Source: Odontocerum albicorne
Taxonomy: Eukaryota; Arthropoda; Insecta; Trichoptera; Odontoceridae
Length of the DNA stretch: 64,000 nucleotides
Reading direction: 5' to 3'
NCBI GenBank assembly: GCA_949825065.1
Contig: OX463859.1
Span: 20,120,699-20,184,698, forward strand
Below are positions 55,256-64,000 of the stretch, piece after piece (the stretch's first letter is position 1; the number at the start of each line of letters is the position of its first letter). The position numbers were made by a program, and so were the translations under genes. Below the pieces are notes generated by a model. The model was not told the DNA's origin, did not search any database, and worked only from the letters and a program-made list of their open reading frames with translations.

Positions 55256-55400
55256 AAATTAAAAAGATGAATTCATAAATATGATATATACAAATCACCA
55301 CTCTATGTGTCTTGCAGGGCAGACAAAGAGAATATATCAGATCTGCATACTTTTCCATCCAAACACTCACCTTTCCCTCCTCCACGTCTTACCAACTAGT

Positions 55401-55590
55401 CGACATCCGTGGCCTAGTTGGTAAGACGCTTGTCTCCCAGCCTGGAGATCATGCGTTCGATTCTCTGGAGATCATGCGTTGGAATCCAGAGATTTTATAA
55501 ATGATTTTCGCTAAAAGTCTTTTCAACAGTTTTCTAGTTGTTTTTAATAATTGCCACATGTAAATAAGCCCGCCAGATTGTATACAACAA
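55401..55590 (+). repeat. SINE-1, full-length copy
   Basis: Head CGACATCCGTGGCCTAGTTG GTAAGACGCTTGTCTCCCAG, B box GCGTTCGATTCTC. A local duplication, GGAGATCATGCGTT (twice, 55445-55481), lies next to the B box. Tail ATTGCCACATGTAAATAAGC CCGCCAG. Just before it, CGTCTTACCAACTAG at 55385-55399 is an exact complement of part of the head. Confidence 0.8.
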
Positions 55591-55689
55591 AAGTGATATA
55601 CAATATATTACTAATAACGTTACTGTAATACAATACGTTACTTCATGCGAGTACAACGGGAGTGTAATACAACACAATACTCGTAATGC

Positions 55690-55880
55690 GCAAAATTTCT
55701 GTTATTCAAACTTCTCACTTTAACTTCTTTCAAAAGGTGGTCAATTTGATCCAGCTTCTCAGTGTAGTTCTTTCACGCACATCTTGCACGCAATCTTACT
55801 CTTAATAATTTTTCTGTCAAGTCCAAGCATCTTTTCAAAACTTCAAGGGCAAAGATAATTTCAATAATTGATCAAAGCTT
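55690..55880 (-). pseudogene. LINE-B C-terminal relic
   Basis: The minus strand has GAAGCTGGATCAAATTGACC ACC (KLDQIDH) and CTTTTGAAAGAAGTTAAAGT (LLKEVKV), the DQ-N--LKK block of the family. Confidence 0.5.
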
Positions 55881-55894
55881 TTTAAACGTGGCTG

Positions 55895-55975
55895 CAATCT
55901 TACATACATAATTGGAGTGCTATTGGAGTAACTGTTGTCACGAAATAGCGCTATATAAATTCTTATTGTTTTTCT
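55895..55975 (+). repeat. SINE-2 3' end fragment
   Basis: GTCACGAAATAGCGCTATAT AAATTCTTATTG resembles the SINE-2 end at 16085 (GACGCTATATAAGTTCTT). Confidence 0.4.
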
Positions 55976-56029
55976 TTCTAGTGGTCTTCATCATGATTTA
56001 CGCTGTGTGCAACTCTGAAATGATCATCT

Positions 56030-56225
56030 TACTTGTCACGTGGCATAACTTACAACCAATCAGAAATTAATTTGAATGACAAACTAATTTTAAAAAGAGT
56101 TCCAGTCTTACTATCACTAACCAAAAGTGGGTAAAACATGTATAAAAAATTGGGTACCAACATGTACGGAACCTGTAATCTCCGGGTCGGAACACAGGCG
56201 TCTTATAAATTAAGCCACAAAGGTC
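56030..56225 (-). repeat. SINE-1 copy, diverged
   Basis: The minus strand has the head ACGACCTTTGTGGCTTAATT TATAAGACGCCTGTGTTCC and the tail TTGTAAGTTATGCCACGTGA. The body keeps AAGACTGGAACTC. Confidence 0.55.
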
Positions 56226-56269
56226 GTAAGGAGGTCAGATACATATACATCTATCAGATGGTTGGTTCC

Positions 56270-57130
56270 TCGAGTTGAGGGTCTGTTTTTTATTTTTATT
56301 TTTGCAGTTCTTCCTTTTATACACATGTCAATTTTAAGTGCGTTTTGCACCTCAAAAATAATATTTTTTTCTAAATGTTTCTGTCTGCACCTGCTCTATA
56401 AAATGTATGAATCACTCTGTTCAGAACTTCAGCCAGGAGCTCCTTCTTCCTACACTTCGTTTTCCTTGTATCCCCTGCAATATGATTTGGATGATTTAAA
56501 ATTGGTTTGCTCTTAGGAACTGCCCTAATAAGTATTCTCTCTTCTTAAGTTAAAGCATGCCAGTATATTTATTTGTCTTTCTTCGCGCGTATGAGAAGCT
56601 CTTTGGTGCGCACTTGTTCAGTCAAGGAAATCTTTATAATTCATCCATTAATTGGTGGCTTGGGTGGGTGTCCAAGGATTTACGCCACAAAGAAGTACTG
56701 GAAATATGTATAATAGTATCACACAATGCGCATTGTTAATTTGAGTTTGAAGACTATTACAGAAAAGGTTTTCCATTTTGAAGAAACTATTCCTATTCAT
56801 CTCAATTTTCCGGAAATGGACCCAATGTCATTAAGCCATCTCAGTCGTGCACTTTTTCATAAACCATACTGATCATCTTAAATTTAGTCTTTGCAATATT
56901 CATTGAGTGTCCTTTATGGTTGCATGTCATACTGAGTTTAAGCATGAGCCTTTGCAGGCTTTCCATATAGCAGTATCATCAGTATGTCGGATGTTATAAA
57001 TTATTTGACCATTTATTTTTATCCCACCTTTAAAATCTTCATTATATAATGCCCCCCTGAAAAATATCACTGTATCAAACAGACATTCGATATACCGTGT
57101 TAATTTTAAAGGTGATTTTATTTTGTAGCA
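56270..57130 (-). pseudogene. LINE-C reverse transcriptase and C-terminal relic
   Basis: The minus strand in order: ALYNEDFKGGIKINGQIIYN (RT palm) followed by IRHTDDTAI (YADD changed to HTDD, near 56985), then ESLQRLMLKLSMTCNHKGHS with MNIAKTKFKMIS, then lower down GKRSVGRRSSWLKF near 56440. The collinear order shows one decayed element rather than scattered pieces. Plus-strand ORFs at 56262 and 56557 are antisense shadows. Confidence 0.75.
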
Positions 57131-58239
57131 GCATCTGTTAAAAAAGTAATATTAAGAAGGCTCTTGCAGGATTTTGTATTTTATCTTTATGACTATCAGA
57201 GGATTTGTATTTGATAATTATGGCAATTCATTGGACTCCGTCTGTTTATTGTTAAAACACACTATAAGGTAGTCAACGATTTCTAACGATAGTATTTTAA
57301 TTGACAAACAATGAAGTTTGGACAAGAACAAATCCCTGTAGCACGTTCACATGCATTGATCTGGGCATGTGGCTTGCATGCCTGACCCTAGATTTCAAAA
57401 GAAATATTATATTTTGTGACCTGACGTACAGTAGTAAAAAACACGGCGGGTAACGTAGTATATTTAAAGACGTGCTGTATCACACTTTAAAATATAAATG
57501 CTCAGCACAATCAGAAGTAAACAGCAGATCAACCAAATGGTGTAGAACGGTTGGTAGTTATCAGGGACCCAATCAAGAAATAAGACGCAGACAAGCTGGA
57601 AGTACTGAAGCTCCTTACCCTATTTGCATCAGGATATAGTATCACAAATTGACTTACATAGTCATATTTGGTGGCACCAAAGAATGTATCCCTTCGTTGC
57701 ATTGTGCATTTTAACTATACTCGTCGTGGGTAATTTGTATTTAATATTTAAAATTCAAGAACTATCTTCATTAGTAAAATCCTACGGAAACAGATTTCAA
57801 CTTTTGTACTTTTGAGATTGACTCAATTTACAACATCAACGCCCGAATTCCGTTTTTGGCAGCCGATTGGTGTTTGCTGTCGGCCCGATTTGAAAGCTAT
57901 GCCGATTCAAATTAAATTCGAATCGAATTCCAAATTGGAAACATTTTTTCTTGGAAACGGTTTTACATTTTTTGTAGACATTATGTTGCTTTTTTTTACT
58001 TGTTTCTCCTTTCATGCGTCTGTATTGTGTGTGGTGTGTGTGTTACTGACAGTATCTGAAATTTTAAAAGTAAACTGAATATATTTGTTTTTATTTTAGC
58101 TTTTATTTACTCTTTTCATTTCTTAATCTTCGCTATTTAAAAAACTGGCAGTGCCTGAAAGGGTTAAGAGACGGTGAGTAAGTGGATGTTCTTTATCAAG
58201 GTGGATATATATTTATTTATATAACACTTTTATACATCT
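57131..58239. other. No firm assignment; two short ORFs
   Basis: 57624-57815 (63 codons) contains HIWWHQRMYPFVALCILTIL, a possible membrane segment. 57812-58078 (88 codons) ends in a Phe- and Val-rich stretch. Both are in low-complexity surroundings and unrecognised. 57490-57600 is less AT-rich. Not confident that any is coding. Confidence 0.2.
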
Positions 58240-58485
58240 GACGGAGTTATTGCTTGAAAGTAATTTCATCCAATCAGCTTTTGTTTCATAATTATTATTG
58301 GTATCCATGACCGTGTCTTTAGCGTAATAAATATTTGAAAGCAGTATTTGAGTAATTCTATTTGAGTTATTGCTTGAAAGCAATTTCATCAAATCAATCA
58401 GCTTTTGTTTCATAATTATTATTGGTATCCATGACCGTGCCTTTAGCGTAGTAAATACGTGAAAACAATATTTGAGTAATTCTAA
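58240..58485. repeat. 127-bp tandem duplication
   Basis: GAGTTATTGCTTGAAAG-AA starts at 58243 and 58370; both are followed by CAGCTTTTGTTTCATAATTA TTATTGGTATCCATGACCGT G. The start of the unit resembles the LINE-A/SINE-1 tail complement (GGCTTATTGCCAAGTGGCAA). A 66-codon minus ORF is repeat-derived. Confidence 0.85.
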
Positions 58486-58554
58486 AAAATTTAATTAAAG
58501 ATAAATCTCATAGAAAATGATTACAAAGATGGGAAGTATATGAGAATTAATGAC

Positions 58555-59700
58555 GAAAAAATATTTTGATGTAATAATGCGTCATTAATTCACATTTAAA
58601 TTTCAATAAGGATCGGGGACATCTGATTGACACAAGAAAATCATTCAAACGTCGATCACAATAAACTGTTGTATAATGTGTGATGCGTTGGTATAAAAAT
58701 AATTCTGCCATCTAAGGATGGGGATTATGTAGAAATTAAAAACAATAAATATGTTGACATAATTCATGCTTCTTTAATTCATTTTTAAATGCCGATAACG
58801 ATGTAGAACATCTGATTGCCAGGAAGACCGTTCAAACGTCGAGCCCAGTAAACTGTTTTATAATTTATGATGCGTTGGTATGAAAATAATTATGTCGTCT
58901 AAGGATGGGAATTATGTAGAAATTATGGACAAGAAATGTTGACATAATTCATGCTTCTTTAATTCATTTTTAAATGCCGATAACGATGTAGAACATCTGA
59001 TTGCCAGGAAGACCGTTCAAACGTCGAGCCCAGTAAACTGTTTTATAATTTATGATGCGTTGGTATGAAAATAATTATGTCGTCTAAGGATGGGAATTAT
59101 GTAGAAATTATGGACAAGAAATGTTGACATAATTCATGCTTCTTTAATTCATTTTTAAATGCCGATAACGATGTAGAACATCTGATTGCCAGGAAGACCG
59201 TTCAAACGTCGAGCCCAGTAAACTGTTTTATAATTTATGATGCGTTGGTATGAAAATAATTATGTCGTCTAAGGATGGGAATTATGTAGAAATTATGGAC
59301 AAGAAATGTTGACATAATTCATGCTTCTTTAATTCATTTTTAAATGTCGATAACGATGTAGGACATCGGATTGAGCCAGGAAAACCGTTCAAACTTCGAG
59401 ACCAGTAAACGATTGTATAATGTGTGATGCGTTGGTATAAAAAAAATCTGCTGTCCAAGGATGGGAATCATATGGAAATTAAGGACAAGAAATATGTTGA
59501 CATAATTAATGCTTTTTTAATTCATTTTTAAATGTCGATAACGATGTAGAACATCTGATTGAACCAAGAAGACCGTTCAAACGCCGAGACCAGTAAACTG
59601 TTGTATAATGTGTGATGCGTTGGTATAACAATAATTCTGCCGGCACCAAATCGGAAGTACTGTCTATGCTTAGAAATATTATTAAATTTTTCACGCAGAT
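58555..59700 (-). repeat. 185-bp satellite derived from a LINE 3' coding end
   Basis: The anchor GTTGACATAATTCATGC starts at 58753, 58938, 59123, 59308 and (diverged) 59496; spacings are 185, 185, 185 and 188. A more diverged first unit starts near 58555. The three central units are nearly identical. On the minus strand the last unit is open (59694-59506) and encodes RLNGLLGSIRCSTSLSTFKN ELKKH, the typical RLWNSLP-SIR-SLS-FK--LK ending of jockey/CR1-like LINEs. The array thus grew from a LINE 3' fragment. Confidence 0.85.
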
Positions 59701-59869
59701 ACTGAAAATAACTTACTAGCATCAATGCAAAAAACATAAAATAAATATTTTAAAATAGATAACTTTATTCTTTTTGAGTGCTGCAGTAATTATCACTGAC
59801 GACTGAGAGGAGTGTTTGCTCATCATCATCCGTTCATTTTCAGATGATCAAGACGTTCACTCATGAGCA

Positions 59870-60900
59870 ACACGACTAACAAGATCATCCACGGTGTATT
59901 CTCCTTTGTTTTAGCATAGAAAATGCTGGTTGCATTTAAGTACGATTCAGAATGCTATACAATTAACAAGATCATCCACGGTGTATTCTCCTTTGTTTTA
60001 GCATAGACAATGCTGGTTGCATTTAAGTACGATTCAGAATGCTATACAACTAACAAGATCATCCACGGTGTATTTTCCTTTGTTTTAGCATAGAAAATGT
60101 TGGTTGCATTTAAGTACGATTCAGAATGCTATACAACTAACAAGATCATCCACGGTGTATTCTCCTTTGCTTTAGCATAGAAAGTGCTGGTCGCATTTAA
60201 GTACAATTCAGAATGGTATACAACTAACAAGATCATCCGTGGTACATTCTCGTTTTTTTAGCATAAAAAATACTGGTTGCATTTAAGTACGATTCAGAAT
60301 GCTATACAATTAACAAGATCATCCACGGTGTATTCTCCTTTGTTTAAGCATAGAAAATGTTGGTTGCATTTAAGTACGATTCAGAATACTATACAACTAA
60401 CAAGATCATCCACGGTGTATTCTCCTTTGCTTTAGCATAGAAAATGTTGGTTGCATTTAAGTACGATTCAGAATACTATACAACTAACAAGATCATCCAC
60501 GGTGTATTCTCCTTTGTTTTAGCACAGAAAATGATGGTTGCATTTAAGTACGATTCAGAATGCTATACAACTAACAAGATCATGCGTGGTGCATTCTCGT
60601 TTTTTTTAGCATAGAAAATGCTGGTTGCATTTAAGTACGATTCAGAATGCTATACAATTAACAAGATCATCCACGGTGTATTCTGCTTTGTTTTAGCATA
60701 GTGCATTTAAGTACGATTCAGAATGCTATAGAACTAACAAGATCATCCACGGTGTATTCTCCTTTGTTTTAGCACAGAAAATGCTGGTTGAATTTAAGTA
60801 CGATTCAGAATACTATACAACTAACAAGATCATCCATGGTGTATTCTTCTTTGTTTTAGCATAGAAAATGCTGGTTGCATTTTATTACGATTCAAAATGC
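59870..60900. repeat. 87-bp satellite, ~12 units
   Basis: The unit is AACAAGATCATCCACGGTGT, ATTCTCCTTTGTTTTAGCAT, AGAAAATGCTGGTTGCATTT, AAGTACGATTCAGAATGCTA plus TACAACT. AAGATC occurs at 59881, 59968, 60055 and 60142, an exact 87-bp spacing. Units differ by few changes; two variants (CATCCGTGGTACATTCTCG and CATGCGTGGTGCATTCTCG, at about 60233 and 60580) recur, showing a higher-order pattern. One unit near 60700 has an internal deletion. Confidence 0.95.
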
Positions 60901-61149
60901 TGTTATTGGCCACTCAGTCCATTCAGGAACTCCATCGATTCTGAATGTTATATAAACACATAGAAATTAAATGACTTGAAAAGCTCATTAGTGATAGTGG
61001 GAAGTGTTGAAAATGGATAATAAATTATGGAGATATAAAGGAAACTAAATATGTATTACTCTGGATACGTATTTGTAGTTTATTGTAATAATTAAATAAT
61101 AACTAAAAAATAGGATTTGTTCTTCAACCAATGAGGTAGATAATATAAT

Positions 61150-61275
61150 AACAGCATCTTATGGGAAAATACTGAATGATCTAGAAATGCGTGCACTTAA
61201 GAAAATACATGGATAATATGTGGCAGAATAAGTTATGAATGTGAACTTACGGACGATTTAAACTTATTTTATTAA
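61150..61275 (+). pseudogene. LINE-B linker fragment
   Basis: GATCTAGAAATGCGTGCACT TAAGAAAATACATGGATAAT encodes LEMRALKKIHG, matching EMRAMRIIHG at 62530 (minus), and is followed by TGTGAACTTACGGACGA as at 46360 (GTGAACTTACGGCTAA). Confidence 0.55.
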
Positions 61276-61464
61276 AAGTACTTTACGCATTACAGATATC
61301 CCTAATCCGTACAATGAACAAATCTTACAAGTACAAAAAAAATCATGTATGAAATAATTTTTTTATTTTTAGATTTATTAGATAAAAATAATAGTAAAAA
61401 TGTATGTTACATGAAAACATTATGAAATAATATGGTATGTTAAATAATATAAAAAACATATGTG

Positions 61465-61835
61465 TGAGACTCTAGCGCGGTAGAAGTGAAACTTCTGAGC
61501 TCCTAGGAAAAGTTGATTTTATGCATTTCTTTTTTCCCATATGTTAATGATTTTTACTAATTTTTTTTAGAATAAAGAAATGGTTATGTGGAATTAAATT
61601 CAAGAAAATCTGTCTTAATTAAATAAAAAATGGTTATGCGGAATTTAATTCAAGAAAATCTCACTTAATTTAATAAAAAAATATTATTTTTTATTTATTC
61701 ATCAATTTCCATAGATTGTGATTGTGTTATTATATAATTAATTAATTATATATTAGTTCCATAGAAGGGAAGCGTTTCACTTTTCGTGGCGTTCAGACCA
61801 ATTTGCCCTACCGCGCCTACAGAAGTTTCACTTCA
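61465..61835. repeat. Candidate MITE with inverted ends
   Basis: GCGCGGTAGAAGTGAAACTT CTGAG at 61476 and the complement of GAAGTGAAACTTCTGTAGGC GCGGTAG at 61807-61834 form inverted ends with the near-palindrome AGAAGTGAAACTTCT. The interior is AT-rich and non-coding, with a tandem duplication at 61565-61680. Target duplications were not identified, so the exact borders are uncertain. Confidence 0.4.
61565..61680. repeat. 54-bp tandem duplication
   Basis: AAATGGTTATGTGGAATTAA ATTCAAGAAAATCTGTCTTA ATT and a second copy with CGGAATTTAATTC. A simple two-unit duplication. Confidence 0.85.
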
Positions 61836-62329
61836 AAAATGTTATTATTTCAAGTATTACACTAAATATTAGAGCTTTTTCCTCAAGGAGCTGAGCGACA
61901 CATGAAACATGTCGATATGAGCATGAGTGTGTCCTCATACTCATATAGACGTGTTTCATTATTCACGGTTAAAAAGCGTGATTGCTCTACCTACAGGCAT
62001 TTTTAAAGGCAGACTGGTCCAACTTATAGGTTGATAGAACCATCTATGAGTGTGTTGTCTCAGATAATTATTTGGAACATTAAAACCAAGACTGTTTAAG
62101 ATGGATGAGTTAACTATGTTAAATAAACTCTGAGCAAATAAAAAAGTGAACACTCAATCAAAGAGATTTTCCACTTTCTAATGATCTGTAAATGAGTATC
62201 CTCAGTAAGAAGACACTTAGATAAGGGCAGGGATATTATACAAGTACATACCCTCTCATGTAGCGACAACGGAGAAATCATTTCTGAATTCTTTTATAGA
62301 ATAAGTAAATAGGTAATCCCTGCTGGCGC
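61836..62329. other. No recognisable feature
   Basis: Contains a short inverted motif at 61903-61950 (CATGAAACATGTCGATATGA and TCATATAGACGTGTTTCATT) but no gene. The 64-codon minus ORF is unrecognised. Confidence 0.4.
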
Positions 62330-62520
62330 TCTTGTTATAGAGCAATATTCCAAATGACGTGTGTGTTGATTAAGATGAAAAAGAGCACAATAATATGTTT
62401 TAAGCATGTGGAACGAATGAACGAAGAAATATTAACAATACAATGTAAGTGTGAGTAGAAAGCGCCGTATAGAAAGAAACATAGGACTGGCTTAAGTAAA
62501 TGATACTTAAAAAAATGAAA
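62330..62520 (+). pseudogene. LINE-B linker/C-terminal relic
   Basis: ACGTGTGTGTTGATTAAGAT GAAAAAGAGC parallels CTCATGTGTTGATTAAGATG at 2743, and TAAGCATGTGGAACGAATGA ACGAAG encodes KHVERMNE, the FGHVERMN block. Confidence 0.6.
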
Positions 62521-63125
62521 ACATAAAAAGCCATGTATTATTCTCATGGCACGCATTTCTATAACATTTATTCGGTCTTTTTCAGTCCTCGTTTCACTCC
62601 CGTACATCGAAATATTAAAAAAATATACTTTTGTAAACTATCATTTTAGCGGATTTCGATACTGTCCAGTATAAACAATAGATTTTAGTGCCCCATTGAC
62701 ATTACTTCCTATTGCAAAAAGCCGTTCAATGACTCTCGTTATAATTCCATTATCTGAGAAAATACTAATGAAATAGTGGTATTATTTAACCCTCTAATAT
62801 TTCATTACTCACCCATATGTCACATTTACTTTTTACTTTACACTTTTCTGTCACCATAACATTGTATTTCACAATATTCATTTTCATATATTTATCTTCG
62901 CATCTCTCAAACACTGTATTCATATTCACTTTCCGCTAGCACTACCATGTCATTAGTATAAAACAATCTGCATACATTCACATTCGAAATTTTTTTGCCA
63001 CCCATGGACATCTCAGTTCTTTCACAACCAAAGTATTAACACAAACTTACTTTACCTTTCTTGAAATATCAAAACACTTGTTCACACTTATGCGTGCTCT
63101 GCTTTTTCAACGTTGAATAATATAG
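62521..63125 (-). pseudogene. LINE-B reverse transcriptase relic
   Basis: From high to low coordinate the minus strand gives EMSMGGKKISNVNVCRLFYT followed by NDMVVLAES (catalytic box YADD changed to YTND, near 62965), then MNTVFERCEDKYMKMN-like sequence, then lower down MYGSETRTEKDRINVIEMRA with MRIIHG at 62607-62535. The order is as expected for RT palm to linker, so this is one decayed element in opposite orientation to 62330-62520. Confidence 0.7.
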
Positions 63126-63626
63126 TACCACAATTAATTTACATTCAATATAAATTATTTTTAACCTAAATAAATAAACAAAAAGAGACGTACATGGTTG
63201 AATAAATATAATATTTAATAAGCGGAAAAAAATATGCTTATTCAAACAAAAATATATATTTCTATCAAAAAATTCCGCGAAATTTAGGATCGAAGTATAT
63301 AAACATGACTAGGGAAATATAATATAAAGTTTGGGGAAGTTTTATTCTTCTGATTTACGCACTTTGGAAAATAAAAGAAAACTCGCGTATCTTTCAACTT
63401 CATTTATAAGATAAAACCACCTTTTACTTTTCCGTATACCGGCACCGGCATGTTCAAATATATCGTCTTATGGTACAAAACTTTTTGAGGAATATTCAGA
63501 TTACGTGTCGAAATGTTTTCACCTTTTTTAGGTACATTTACAGTGAGTTCGAACTAAGTACTTGTACAATTTCTTAATAAACATATTTTTTCAACAAAAA
63601 TGTAAACCCTTATTATATTATTGACG
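63126..63626. other. No recognisable feature
   Basis: AT-rich non-coding sequence. Confidence 0.5.
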
Positions 63627-63715
63627 ATCTTCGTGGCCTAGTTGGTACGACGTCTGTCTTTTGACCCGGAAATTGCTTGTTTAATTACTGTTGGAACCAA
63701 GTTTAACCTGTTCAC
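63627..63715 (+). repeat. SINE-1 head
   Basis: GACGATCTTCGTGGCCTAGT TGGTACGACGTCTGTCTTTT GACCCGG with a degenerate B box (TTTAATTACTGTTGG). Same sub-lineage as 25620. The rest, to the window end, is AT-rich without features. Confidence 0.6.
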
Positions 63716-64000
63716 CGCGTTAAAAATCAAATTCCACGAATCCTGTGCGCGGCACAATTTCAGCGTTTTTTAATTTCTAAGTTTAAACACATATTTTGTT
63801 TAGAACCACTGATATTTGATTACAACACCAAGTAAACATGACACTTAAGTAATTTTCTGATAATAAATAATAGTCATTACTCTTAAGGAGACTCATTAAA
63901 TAAAGGAGATAAACTTAACATTACGTAAAATAAACAAAGGAATGCTACGATCAAATCAATGCTTCATGACACTCACCCAATCAAATGCATATGGCACTAG

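Noticed and set aside
57624..58078. Two consecutive ORFs as a small membrane-protein gene
   Set aside because: The frames are low in complexity, the first starts inside AT-rich sequence without context, and nothing links the two.

Overview
This is an AT-rich eukaryotic window in which I recognise no host protein-coding, rRNA or true tRNA gene. Nearly everything that can be named is a decayed mobile element or a tandem repeat. Intron-poor ORF remnants of mariner, Tigger-like, Penelope-like and several non-LTR retrotransposons, plus tRNA-derived SINEs, suggest an arthropod, probably an insect. That is inference; no host gene confirms it. The window is best read as an intergenic or intronic repeat-rich stretch.

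I use working names. LINE-A is a jockey/CR1-like non-LTR element (21461-22470 minus, with fragments elsewhere). LINE-B is a non-LTR element whose C-terminus carries the motif FGHVER and whose 3' end is a short TGTA repeat; it has more than 20 relics on both strands. LINE-C is a second RT family (17094-18085, 41040-41510, 56270-57130). SINE-1 is a tRNA-derived SINE whose 3' tail matches the LINE-A 3' end. SINE-2 and SINE-3 are other tRNA-headed families. Repeat D is a LINE- or SINE-like 3' end found three times.

Layout. 0-9 kb: LINE-B relics, a Tigger-like DNA transposon with two nested insertions, and a pair of direct repeats. 9-16 kb: an unexplained ORF, a tandem array, a decayed mariner and a full-length SINE-1. 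16-24 kb: a LINE-C inverted repeat and LINE-A inserted into LINE-B. 24-32 kb: a palindromic mariner derivative. 33-38.5 kb: two satellite arrays, a 548-bp mariner-superfamily derivative with TA duplications, and a Penelope-like element (GIY-YIG endonuclease ORF, inverted terminal repeats, 11-bp target duplication) sitting inside the 98-bp satellite. 39-49 kb: LINE relics, a 189-bp mini-Penelope element and a long AT microsatellite. 49.7-50.9 kb: the second palindromic mariner with the same internal junction as the first. 51-57 kb: LINE and SINE relics. 58-61 kb: three adjacent tandem arrays, two apparently derived from a LINE 3' end. 61-64 kb: a candidate MITE and a LINE-B RT relic.

The most notable points are the shared rearrangement junction of the two palindromic mariners, the Penelope element and its mini-derivative, the common 3' tail of SINE-1 and LINE-A, and the satellite built from a LINE 3' end. 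All ORFs outside mobile elements are short and unconvincing.
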